A stretch of DNA of 64,000 nucleotides from Tetrapyrgos nigripes (taxonomy: Eukaryota > Basidiomycota > Agaricomycetes > Agaricales > Campanellaceae): assembly GCA_013368315.1 (NCBI GenBank), contig JAACJM010000142.1:124001-188000 (forward strand), read 5' to 3'. The number at the start of each line of letters is the position of its first letter. Position 1 is the stretch's first letter. Below, piece by piece: positions 44,901 to 55,402 of this stretch. The position numbers and the translations under genes are program-made. Under the pieces are notes generated by a model, which saw only the letters and a program-made list of their open reading frames with translations, did not search any database and had not been told where the DNA came from.

Positions 44901-46400
44901 ATGACTGATAAAACCAAGATCCTAATAACAGGCATCACCGGTATGTTCTTCGCAGTCTACTACTACCAGCCTTTCCGCGTAGCACTGGCATCTCCCAACC
45001 TCACCGTACATACATCTTATTCTCTAATTAGGCTACATCGGTGGCTCCGTCTTCTCCCGCTTCCTCAAACGTCCCGACTTCTCCTCCTTTGACATCCGCG
45101 CTATCGTCCGCTCAGCAGAAAAGGGCGAAAAGCTCAAAAACTTATACGGAGTCACACCTATCGTGGGCTCGCACTCTGACTTTAGCTTGATGGAAAACGC
45201 CGCTTCCGAGGCAGACATCGTCTTGAGCATGGCAAATGTAGATGATGTGGATGCTGCACGAGCGACGTTGTCAGGGTTGAAGAAGAAGTTTGAGAAGACG
45301 GGGAAGAAGGGGGTGTTTATTAATACGGTGTGTACTAACAACTTGAATACCTACTGGCAGTGGTGATGATTTACTTTACTGATTCGCCCATTCTCGTTCC
45401 TTTTCGGCTACATAGTCTGGAACTGCTGTCTTGGCTGACAACGCCAGAGGAGAATATCCCGGCGAAACGATTTACGATGATGCGGATGCTGATCAGATTG
45501 AAAGTTTGAGTCCTAGCCAACCTCATCGACCCGTGGATATCGAGATTGTCACTGCTGATAAAGAAGGTATGTACTGAGACACATACCAATTCACTTTCAT
45601 CGTTGATTCGTTACATCTTGTAAACTCTTGCTCAAGTTGACGTTGACCATTAATTTCAATCATTCAAGGTTATGTGGACACCTACATCATCATCCCTCCC
45701 CTCATCTGGGGCAAAGCCACTGGTCGTCCATTTGACGACGGACTCGCACATGGCCATTCTTTCCAAATCCCTTGGTTGGTCAACGCAGCCGTTAAGCGCG
45801 GTAGAGCAGGGTTTATCGGCAAGGGCGCTAACATTTGGCCTCATGTCGAGGTTCACGAATGTAAGTACACAGTTCTGTTGCCGAGCACTTTGAGGCTCCT
45901 GACTCTCTCTCTTTCATCACAGTGGTAGAAGTGTATAGCATCCTCTTGGATAATGTGCTCCCCGACTCCAAGAGACCAGCTATAGTAGGCCACGGTCGAA
46001 ATGGGTATTACTTCGCCTCTATGCACGAGCTTAATTTTCATCAAGTCGCGAGTGCGATTGGGAGTGCTCTGGTTGAAGCTGGGAAGGGGAAAGATGCGGA
46101 GCCGACAGCTTTTACTGAGGAAGAGGTTCAGAAGTATTTCGGGGTGAGTGCTAGTTTTAATAGCTAAACGAGATATCTATTTTTCATTGTTTTTCGCATT
46201 TATCTGGCCACTAACCATGAACTCAAACGAATGACTTTATATAGGAATACGGATATCCTGTCTTTGGATCAAACTCACGGTGCAAGACGACGCGGATGAA
46301 GGAGTTGGGATGGTCTCCACAGAAAGATACAAAAGATATGTTGAATAGTATCAGGGGAGAAGTGGATGCCTCTATTGCCGCTAATAGTAATAAAGACTAG
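44901..46400 (+). CDS. NmrA-like NAD(P)-binding (atypical SDR) protein, 6 exons, 351 aa
   Basis: Exons: 44901-44940, 45032-45327, 45416-45566, 45669-45860, 45923-46143, 46245-46400. The N-terminus KILITGITGYIGGSVFSRF carries the GxxGxxG dinucleotide-binding loop, assembled across intron 1. VRSAEKGEKL and ADIVLSMANVDDVDAA continue the Rossmann fold. Downstream blocks (VDTYIIIPPLIWGKATG, LGWSPQKDTKDML) match the fungal family of NmrA/extended-SDR proteins that are often annotated as NAD(P)-binding domain proteins. No catalytic Tyr-Lys pair is obvious, so it may bind the cofactor as a regulator or act as a reductase; substrate unknown. It ends 45 bases from the convergent kinase gene. Confidence 0.88.
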
Positions 46401-46445
46401 TGGTATGTATGAGTATCTCACTCATGGACATTCCTAAAACACTGA

Positions 46446-47917
46446 TCACTGATGGTAAAGTGGTTTCAGGAAATCTTCCCCCTCTGCCTCTTCACTTCCG
46501 ATCTTATGAGCCATCTCGACATACCACACTCCCTTTTCCATCATCTTCTTCTGTATTTCGGCTTTTCCTATTTCTTGTACATCGATAGCATCACCGGAAC
46601 CACAATGGCTTGAATAGAAGCCCCAGTCCCTGCCAATTGCATTATAGATCATCTCTCTACCGTGCAATATCCATGCTGAGCGTACAGCACGCCTATGATC
46701 CTCATTATTAACACTGTCATTGTCGTCTCCGTCTCCGTCTTGCAGCCAAAATACTTCTAATTCCCGAGAGTGCGAATGATAAGCAGCGTATAGGGCTTTG
46801 ACAAACGTGGTGACCGTTAAACTTGATGATGAGGACTCTTTTAAATTTCTCGATGCCATTGCTATCGCTTGTAAATGTAAATGCGCCCCTGGAGTTATGA
46901 TAGAAGACATTGTCCATACGATCACGAAGGCAATTTACACACCTAACTGAGCCATATCTTGCAATGGTCTTGCTTTCCCAGCAAATTCAAAGTCAATCAA
47001 ACCTATCCTTTCTGCGTTCTCGCTGACAAGGATCGAACCTGTCCATAGATCTCCCACTGAGAACACCCCAGGCCTCTCTCGAGCATCACCATTACCACCG
47101 CCAGAAAAGCCAGAGTTCCCCTCCTCGAAGTCGGTCTGTATCAATGAACAAATCCGATCCTTTCGATTTGCCTCGAGATTGGTATACTTCTCTAGGTATC
47201 CAGACATCTTTCCAACGACTTCTTCAGCTATAAAACCGCTCACGGTAGGATTGACAAACTCTTGGAGAGCCTCAGGCTCATCTGAGAGCTTCATCCCATG
47301 CAGCGATGCGAGTAGTTTGCCAAGCCTTTCACCAACGTTACGGACGACGGCCTCCGAGTCCGAAGGTGGGGTTTGACGGCGCCGGCTAGCAGTGTCTGCT
47401 ACAGCTGGTGTAGCTAACCACTCATCTAGGAGAAGGAGCCCCGTTCCCAGATCCTCGATGATGAGGATGTTATTATCTTGATCGTGGTGTAAGAGGCGAG
47501 GGATTCGGACACCAGTTGTTTTTTGAGCTTCAGTGAGAGCAGGTGTCTCTTCTATGAGGCTGAGAGCTCTGGCTTCGATGGTCCAATGTAATGCAGACAT
47601 GAAGTAGAAGAGCGTTAGCGTTATGCCACGTTCATGAATGCGAGTGTAAGACAATATATACATACCTGACGGTACGTGGAGAATGGTGCAGATTCCCCAA
47701 TCTTTGCCACAAATGGTGGAGCATACTTGAGTATGACACTCCTTTGACCTCGAAGTATAGGATTTTGACTAGTCTGATCAGATTCATTGTTCAGAATAGC
47801 CCTTACGGTGAGATTCACCAATCCGCCTGCCAGAGGAGATACAGTGAATGAAGTAGAGGGATCGAGGAGCTTGAGGTAGTTTTGAAAATCAAAACTCGCA
47901 GCAGATGAGGAAGACAT
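46446..47917 (-). CDS. APH/MTR-kinase-like phosphotransferase, 3 exons, 444 aa
   Basis: Exons: 47666-47917, 46943-47582 and 46446-46888. The fold is that of APH/choline-kinase-like enzymes: an N-lobe Lys strand (SVILKYAPPFVAKIG), LIIEDLGTG (hinge), the catalytic region SVGDLWTGSILV and the metal-binding LIDFEFAG. The GDLWTGS/IDFEF pattern is like 5-methylthioribose kinase and its fungal relatives. The usual His before GD is Val here. Exon 2 is in frame only if intron 1 ends at GG (CATTGG, 47583-47584) instead of AG. A CTAAC branch-like word sits where expected, but the canonical AGs downstream lead to stops. The gene may therefore use a rare acceptor or carry a splice mutation. The function is likely small-molecule phosphorylation; substrate uncertain. 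Confidence 0.75.
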
Positions 47918-48159
47918 GCTTTATGAGCAGGACTTGGACGGCTTAGCCTTAAGTATCTTTGACCTCTATTCACATGGAATACTACATCCTCACCAACGGA
48001 GCAACTTCGGAGAGTCAGCAGGCTAAAGCTGTGGCACCAAAGTGGCACATGTCAAGCACTGGCAATCGAAGCGTCTAGCGATCAAACGAATGTATCTGAT
48101 TGAATGAATGTGATCAAGACAAGGTAAACGCGTACTAAACCAACCCAGACGAAAAGTCC
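47918..48159. other. spacer between minus-strand genes
   Basis: No gene or clear element is seen. Confidence 0.4.
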
Positions 48160-49158
48160 TCAGAACATCCGTAGTACCATCCACTGAGATACCAAAAACA
48201 TCCAAGTCAAGACGACACTGCCATGCACAAAAGCAGAAGGCCATCCTGATACGCCGGAATTTGACTGACCAGATCTAGTCTGCGTCGCAGAATCCGACTG
48301 AAGGGTTACATTGACATTCGGCTGATCAGAACCAGTGGCCTGCGTCGTCGTCGGTGCAGGATCTGCCTGGATGAGATCGGAAGTTGACGAAATAGAAGAT
48401 GTTGATTCAGGAAAATCCGAATCCGTCACAGTCAGGACGTAGCCAACGAGCCTGTTTCCAAAAAAGTTGTCATGCAGTATAGGCTTTGGGTCATCGTATT
48501 CTGTTCGATCACAGTTAATTCCTGGTCTGTCGCCAGGGCCACGAAGGACGGCATTATGGTCTGTGACCTGGCAGTCATCGGTGAAGTTGAGGAAAGAACC
48601 TTCAGAAGTTTTGAAGGTCCAGCGTTCACCGTTGGAGACCAGAGTACCTGAATGGGGTGAAATACTGAATGTCAGTATCCAAGTGCTACAAACACTGAGA
48701 GAATGGGATGGTCACGACGAAGAAATCGTCCAAACGCACCTGTGATCGTAGAAGTATACGGACTAATGGTGACAGAAGGAGTATCCTCAGGAAAATAAGG
48801 AGCCAACGTCGTTGCGGAAGGAACATTAAGGACCCTTTCCTCAATATACATCGTGTAGTCTTCTCCGTCGGAACGCGTCCTACCAATCGGCTTGACGGTA
48901 GCAATGCTGGTGTATGTATATTCTGGCCCATATATCGATTCGGGTAAATGGCTAGGCATAAAGAACGTTATGGTTTGGACGGTTGGATTTGATTCAGACG
49001 AAGGAGGTTGGTTGGACTGAGTCGAATCGTCACGGATTGCAAGACCATTGGTCGACGAGAAGATTGTGGCTATGGGCAGGGCGTCAAAATCGACCACTTC
49101 ATTAAGGTATTCAAAATTTACTTTGCACAAGCAGCGTCGCTAACAGAGTGCGAACCAT
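48160..49158 (-). CDS. GPI-type secreted protein, paralogue A, 3 exons, 284 aa
   Basis: Exons: 49122-49158, 48740-49069, 48160-48647. A short signal sequence (MVRTLLATLLVQ) is split from the mature part by intron 1. The central part is built of short beta-type blocks: TITFFMPSHLPESIYGPEY, GRTRSDGEDYTMYIEERVL and a Cys pair in FTDDCQVTDHN and GINCDRTEY. A Ser/Thr-rich stretch (TQATGSDQPNVNVTLQ) and a hydrophobic C-terminus (HGSVVLTWMFLVSQWMVL) suggest GPI anchoring. I know no enzymatic domain here; many agaric genomes have such surface proteins. It is a tandem duplicate of 50414-51326 with the same exon phases. A TATATATA box lies about 100 bases upstream. Confidence 0.82.
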
Positions 49159-50413
49159 CAGAGAAAAGACGCCCGTTCTGAATGCTTGCAGACGGATTAG
49201 GGTGAGAGCGTGAGTTTTAGGTATGAAAGAAATGCGTCCAACGCCAACGCAGATCGTATATATAAGTTTCGATGCTGATGTTTATCAATTCCACTGGACC
49301 ATGCGGACAGTATAAATCCCAAGGATGGCGTTAAATATTCGAATGAGTGAACAAGATAACGAGAGGTAGAGTGAGCAAGTTTTAGACACATACCAATACC
49401 AATCCATATTCCGATGCTTTAACAGCCGGTGAAGTGAAACAAAGGAGAGCTAAAAGAACAGCGAAGGGAAGAGAAAGAGAAGTCTAGACTGCGCGTTTGG
49501 CGGACGTCGTGTAAACCGTATCACCATAGTGAAGATAGATCACGGAAATGAATAGGGGATCCACAGGGAGCCATGAAACCGCGACTCCCTTGGGCACATA
49601 TACGCTATTTTAGCGACGAGATTCGAGAAGCTCATACAAAACGGGTGTAACTGATTGTAGTGTGAGTGAACAACGGAGTGGAGGGGGAGGAGGCAACTAC
49701 TAGGAGACTCGTGAATATGATGAAAGGGAATGATAGATTAAGGAACCAAGAAATCGAAAACACAGGGGGAAATGGGTGTGTAGAGATCACGGAGATGGAA
49801 AAATGATAGCCACGAGGCGGGTATGAAAGCCACAGGGGCTGTAGTCTTTTAGGTATCGAGCGTTTGGTTATCATTTGAGTGGGTATTGAAGGAAGGTGGA
49901 ATTAGCGCCGAAGGAGCCGTAGTCGGAACGTCAAAATCTCGTCGCCTCTCGATAAGTAGCCCGGCGTCTGAACACTTTCATCGCGACTGGTTTGGAATCA
50001 CTAGTTTTTACCTCTACATTTCGTGATCGGACTGCATCCACGATTGTATGGGTTAGCCTGCCCAACGACGGCGACCTGCCTACTTGCTATCGAGGGAAAT
50101 GAAACGTGTAATTTGAGTTTGTGACGGAGACGAAAAATGATAGCCACTCCTCCACATAGATATTCGGTTTTCAATTCCACCATCATGGTCTAACAAGAAA
50201 GTTTCAGCAACTGGGGAATGAATACGACGCGTTCACACTTAGATTCCCGATTGAGTGATGCTATGAGGCTGGCGAAGATCCAATCTTGACAGCTGGCAAC
50301 AGAGTATCGAAAGAATGTGTGTATTTCAACGAACGAATACGATCAGACCAGTTCAACGCTAAATCCAACAAGTACTAAACCCAAAACCCAAACCAAGACG
50401 AGAGAACTGAACT
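49159..50413. other. spacer between the paralogue pair
   Basis: It starts with the promoter of paralogue A (minus-strand TATA box at 49257-49264). The rest contains frames without family resemblance (for example 49632-49874 minus). Confidence 0.45.
49257..49264 (-). promoter_or_regulatory. TATA box of paralogue A
   Basis: TATATATA about 100 bases upstream of ATG 49158, within a block (CGTATATATAAGTT) shared with paralogue B. Confidence 0.65.
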
Positions 50414-51326
50414 TCACAACAGTCGTAAAAACACCCACTGAGATACCCAAAATGTCGAAACCAAAGCGGTACTACCCAATAAAGCAGGACTATGTCTCGA
50501 CACACCCGCTCCATTCGACTGACTACCGGCAGTCTGAGTCGTAGAACCCGATTGAACAATAATAGAAGGTGCTGTAGGGGAAGGGATATCCGACTCTGCC
50601 ACAGTCAAAGTATAGACTGCCAGTCTATCTCCAAGAAAATGATTATGCTTGATATGGTCGGTGAGTTCTGCTCGATCACAAGCAAGTCCGGGTGTAGAGT
50701 CATCGCCAACTTGAATGGCTGCGTTGGAATCTGTGAGCTCGCAATCTTCGGTGAAGTTGAGGAAGGAGTTGTCGGAGGTTTCGAAGGTCCAGGAGTCACC
50801 GTTGGAGACTAGGGTGCCTATAAAATTGAGATGGATGGTATCAGTGTCGGGACTCACACTGCGAGGATGGTGTGAAATAAGAAGTATGAAAAAGGTATTC
50901 AAACGCACCTGTAATGGTAGAAGTATATGGACTAACAGTAACAGAAGGATCATCCTGAAAAACAGGAGGCAATGTCGTGGCTGAAGGAACATTTAGAACC
51001 CTCTCCTCGATGTACGTTGTATACTCCACTCCGTCAGAACGGGTCCGTCCGATTGGACTGGCAGTAGCGATACTCGTGAGTGTATATTGCATCCCAAAGA
51101 TTGTTTCGGAGAAGGGACTGGGCATGTAGAACGTTATGGTGTGTATGGTTGGAGTTGGGCCAGAATTGGAGGATGAGGAATCGTCTCTGATTACGAGGGC
51201 ATTGGTGAATAGGAGGATCCCTATAAAAGCAAAGGCGTGGGTTAGTATAGAGACTTAGTGGTGAACGCAGTTTAAAATTGAAGGCTCGCCTTGCACACAC
51301 AAAATCGCCACCAAAGCACGAATCAT
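50414..51326 (-). CDS. GPI-type secreted protein, paralogue B, 3 exons, 250 aa
   Basis: Exons: 51290-51326, 50909-51220, 50414-50817. It has the same layout and exon phases as paralogue A: signal (MIRALVAILCVQG), TITFYMPSPFSETIFGMQY, GRTRSDGVEYTTYIEERVL, a two-Cys block (FTEDCELTDSN and GLACDRAEL), a Ser/Thr-rich spacer and a hydrophobic tail (LLGSTALVSTFWVSQWVFL). The spacer is shorter than in A. Intron 1 starts GC (GCGAGC), where A has GT. The strong conservation of GRTRSDG and the following EERVLNVPSATTL block indicates a recent duplication under constraint. Function unknown; likely cell-surface. Confidence 0.82.
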
Positions 51327-51741
51327 GATCTAGAAAGGAAAGAATGAGGTAGTTGGATTAGTGCTTGAGGACGGAGAGAAAGAATGCGTGCCAAGTCAAT
51401 GGCAGTCGTATATATAAGTTCCAAAGCTGATGCTTATCATTGTACGTTGATCACCATGGGTTCCGCCAAGGTTCCGCTTTCAGTTGGAATTCTATGGAAC
51501 CGGGGGGAGGTAACTCAGGCACCGAAAGTATCAGCCTGCAGATGGTGGGACAATGGTGAGGATACTATTCAGTACCTCTCGTTCAGCAATAAATGAGACG
51601 AAGAGGGTATGCAATTAACTCAGCTACATAACCAGGATAGGTGTCCCTTCACCATCGACGCATCTAGTCTATAAAGTCTATGTTTTGTTTCCAGCCGCCT
51701 GCTCCACAGAAGTAGCGTAGAATTTTGGAAGGATCTAAGAT
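51327..51741. promoter_or_regulatory. promoter of paralogue B and 3' side of Mpv17 gene
   Basis: TATATATA at 51409-51416 on the minus strand lies about 85 bases upstream of ATG 51326. The surrounding sequence (GCTGATG, TTATCA words) matches the paralogue A promoter, so the duplication included the promoter. Confidence 0.6.
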
Positions 51742-52995
51742 CTAAGCATTCATGATAACTTTCTTCTCGTCAGATTCCTTTTTTAATAATTCTGCCTCCT
51801 CTGTTTGCTTCTGAGTCTGAGCATTTGCGATGCTGAGGTATGTGTCTGTTGGGTGAGTATAGTTGTCAGGATTCGTAGTAATAAAATTGAAAGCATTTAG
51901 AAGCATAAGTCGAAGGAAAGAAGGATGACATGATAACAAGTGGTACTCACTCCAGAATAAACTGACCACACTAACCACCACGAATCGCAGGTGGGGTGGG
52001 ACGATGGAAAAGTTGATAATTTGGGTTGGGATGAATACTCCCCTGAGAAAGGAAAGCGGAAAGGAAGAGAAGTCAGTCAATCGAAGACGATAAGCAAAAG
52101 ATGAATAAAGTACATACCAGTTACGTATCAGAGTAGGGACGTATGCCTACAGATGAGGTCCAATAAGTACAGATCAAACGAGGAATAACGAGTTCGGCAG
52201 ATGATTACCGCTTCAAGACGAGGCCAGGCTTCCTGGGGTTTACCCTCTAGTACACTCATTGAACTGAAGAAGAAGGCTACGGCGGCTAGAAAAGGGGGAA
52301 GTATTCGTAAACGGCAAGGAAGAATGTGGAAGGAAAATGACTCACCTGGTGTGAGGACGGCTTGGTCTAACCAGACCTAGAAGAATGTACATGCGGTCAA
52401 TACACAGACAGGAAAGCAGGGGTGAAGAGGAGGATATTTAAGATATGAATCCCACTAACTCGGTATATGATGGCTCGAGTGGGACTGGCAAATTTGATCC
52501 TGTTGAGAAACTGGAACCATTTCGTGATGGCAGGGCCGAAGAAACATCCTGGTTATTGGAAGAGGGATATGTCAGCGTTGAATGAGCGTAATGGACTTTG
52601 GAAGTTGTAGATGATGGACGAGAGCCAAACGGACCTCCGTAGAATGTCAAGCGTGCTGTCCGAGCAAACTGTCGAGGTATTTAGTATGCGCTCCAATGAG
52701 GTAAACATAAGTATCCACAAAAAAGTGGGTTGCTCCAACGTGTGCCAAGTGACCGCTGCCACGTCGAAAGGGTCGTTCAAACCGAGAAACGACTACTCAC
52801 ATCATGGTCCCATCCCCTCTTCTCAACTCCCTGTTGGGCTATAACATCCCCAGCACCAAAAAGAAAGCCAGCAGTAGCGCATTGCGTGAACATAGGTCGA
52901 CGTATCAAGGCCGCGCTGTATTGGGAAAGGGATAAGTAAGGGCTAAAACGCGTGTAAGAAACCCCTTACTTGTACAGCTTGAGAATTGAGGCCAT
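51742..52995 (-). CDS. Mpv17/PMP22 family membrane protein, 9 exons, 198 aa
   Basis: Exons from the start: 52970-52995, 52801-52915, 52635-52668, 52460-52548, 52346-52376, 52209-52285, 52118-52146, 51951-52042, 51742-51845. The start MASILKLYNAALIRRPMF and AGFLFGAGDVIAQQ are typical of Mpv17 proteins, followed by FYGGCFFGPAITKWFQFLN, VWLDQAVLTPAAVAFFF and the family signature running GVFIPTQIINFSIVPPHLR into WNTYLS. These are small four-helix proteins of the inner mitochondrial or peroxisomal membrane. The 198-aa length is normal. The C-terminal tail is Lys/Glu-rich. Five exons are under 90 bases, and all splice sites are GT-AG. Confidence 0.93.
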
Positions 52996-54524
52996 ATCCG
53001 GTTGCTGGACGATGCGGGTGTAGAGAGATAGGAAGGAAAGAAGGTGGGGTAATGACAAAATTTGTTGGCGGGGTCGGCTCTGGTCGGCTCAAGGTCGGCT
53101 AATGGGCACTTTAGGGCAGGTCAGTCTCAGGCGACTGGGCACGTGGTTTCCTTTTCTCCATTCGCGTCGCATTGGCAAGAGGTCAAGTTCATTGCAATTA
53201 CTTGTGTATCGCAATCTGACCAACAGGCATCTTGCAGAGTAGGACAAGATTGAGTAAAATCTGGATCAACTAGAAGATATACACCGTAGTGGGCGAATTC
53301 TTCATTGGATCAGCCGATAGCGAAGGTCCATCATCTAGTACTATGGCCTGCTAAAGAGAAAGCTCTGCTTGTAAACCAGGAATCATGCTCCTTTCTTATA
53401 AAACATATTTATAGTTATGTCTACCATCCCATGCCTTAAAGGCTGAACTGTCAGCGGACTCCGTTGAACGGAGCTTCTGTGTCGATCCACCCTTCAAGTT
53501 CCTCCGTCTCCGAGACGACTGGCCGCATATGAATACCTATCAAGAAGTAGTACTGTTCAAACAGTCTTCTATCTGCACTGTATCGGGCCAAGGCCAACTT
53601 ATTATTACAGTTTTATCCCAAACACAGACTATTGTGAACGAAGTGAATAGTAATGCGAACCTCTTATATTTCAAAAGCAATGTCGACCTTGATCTGGTAT
53701 GAGCGGCTGATCGTACAAGTTAGATTGCTTTGTAGTATTCCCCGTGTGGATCCCAAATGGAGGGAAAGATTTGAGCCGGTGGATCACCAGAATAGGTTTC
53801 TGATATGAAGATAATAGATATTCCAGGGATGGCTGTCAATTTAAGGGGTCTGTGAATGCGGAGCGCCTAATTCTGTGGCAGTCTTTTTCAGGATGGTTCA
53901 AAAGCAAGAGAAGACATCGACCTACTGTCCGACAGTTGAAGTAGTGCACGATTGATGCACGATGGAACTTTGCACGCGAGCAGTACATGAATAACGGCTT
54001 CAAACCTGGCGGGAGGCGAATGCAACTGGCACGAAGGTCCAGCATAGCTTCTGGATTCGAGCCGGCTAAAGTGCAAAACGGATGTAGCATTGATCCTTGA
54101 GATATAGTAGATGCTAAAATACTGGTAACCCATACGAAACATTGACGGTTCACCTCGGTCAGTGTGGTGGCGGTTAAAATTTTAGTCTATCGCATAAGCC
54201 GCTGCTATGTCGTGACCATCGTCGCCTTTTTAAAGTAGTACTCTCAGGTTGGGACGGGGGTCTATCGCGCTGGGAAATAAAGTACGCATATCTTCCTCAA
54301 ACGATGGCCTCAATCGCGAGTATGCAGCGATCACTATCTCCATAACAAGAACATATTACATTCCTTCGAAGATTTCCAGAACTACACCGTGTCAACGTTT
54401 TGGGGTATAAATGTGAGCAAAGTACTCAAAAACATTGAAACTCGTAGTCCATCAAATAATAAACCCGTTCACAAAAATCTGATTCAATCAAACTGTTTCT
54501 TTAACGAACTGGAAACTTTACAAA
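52996..54524. other. 1.5-kb spacer upstream of the Mpv17 gene
   Basis: Contains three GGTCGGCT words at 53072-53099 near the Mpv17 start. A 105-codon minus frame (53836-54153) has no family resemblance. No other gene is supported. Confidence 0.4.
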
Positions 54525-55402
54525 TCAATAGCCAGCATGGCAGAACCCATCGCTGTTGGTGATATAGTTAATGCTTCCATCAGGCTGACTCTGTCCACCA
54601 GCATTGATGGCAGTCTCGGGACCTTGGCAGCCAGTGTAGAGGGAGCAAGTCAACAATGGGCTTCCGTTCTGTCAATCCATGGAGAATTATTAGAAACAAA
54701 TGTCGAACAAGGATTTTATCGCACTCGGCGTACGCACCTTTCCGTTCACATCGTGATAGGTGTTGATGAAGACACATCCTTTAACATTCAAGCACATAGC
54801 CTTGCAGTCTGAATGGTAGGTAGATACACTCGTCGTTAGCTTACTCATCTAAGCACATCAATTGAAATTTGCGACTGACCGTCAACGGTATCCACCAGAC
54901 CGTAAGTCAAATATCCATCCACCTGAGTAGCAGCGTTGAGATTACTGAATGTCTGCTTCCATCCATCGCTGGGAGGAGGAGGGTTCTGGGGGTTCTGAGG
55001 GTTCTGAGGAGGAGGAGGAGGAGGAGGCTTAGGGCAATGCAAGACCGGAAGGAGGTCGAGGAGCTTGCAGATCAACTAGATATAATATGGACAAAGTCCG
55101 AGGTCAGTACAACAATTCACATCGGAGGCGCCAACCCAAAAACTCACGCTATCCTTCAAATGCGGAATGAAGATCTTGAAGATATCCAAATGCTCTGGGT
55201 GGTCACCGTAATACCAACCTGGATATGCTCCTTTTTTCCATGGAGGACTGGGCGCCCCGTAGTGATTACCAGCGGTCAGAGTGGATCCGAGGGTGAGCGA
55301 GAGGGCAGCATTGGTGCTTTCTGCAGCAGGCACTGCGGAGACCGGTGCAATGAGAGCACTGGTGAATGCAGCAACGATGGTGATGAAACCGGTGAGTTGC
55401 AT
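54525..55402 (-). CDS. Cys-rich secreted protein with Pro-rich hinge, 4 exons, 221 aa
   Basis: Exons: 55148-55402, 54880-55075, 54738-54808, 54525-54668. A signal peptide (FITIVAAFTSALIAPVSAVP) precedes a conserved N-terminal block (PPWKKGAYPGWYYGDHPEH). A proline hinge (KPPPPPPPQNPQNPQNPPPP) follows, then FSNLNAATQVDGYLTYGLVDT and a Cys-rich end: DCKAMCLNVKGCVFINTYH and LLTCSLYTGCQGPETAINAG. The C-terminal Cys spacing is like apple/PAN-type carbohydrate-binding modules, and related proteins are common among secreted proteins of Agaricomycetes; I cannot name the subfamily. Probably extracellular and wall- or fruit-body-associated. Confidence 0.85.

Noticed and set aside
53836..54153. 105-codon minus-strand frame
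   Set aside because: No family resemblance, no splice partners, and irregular composition.
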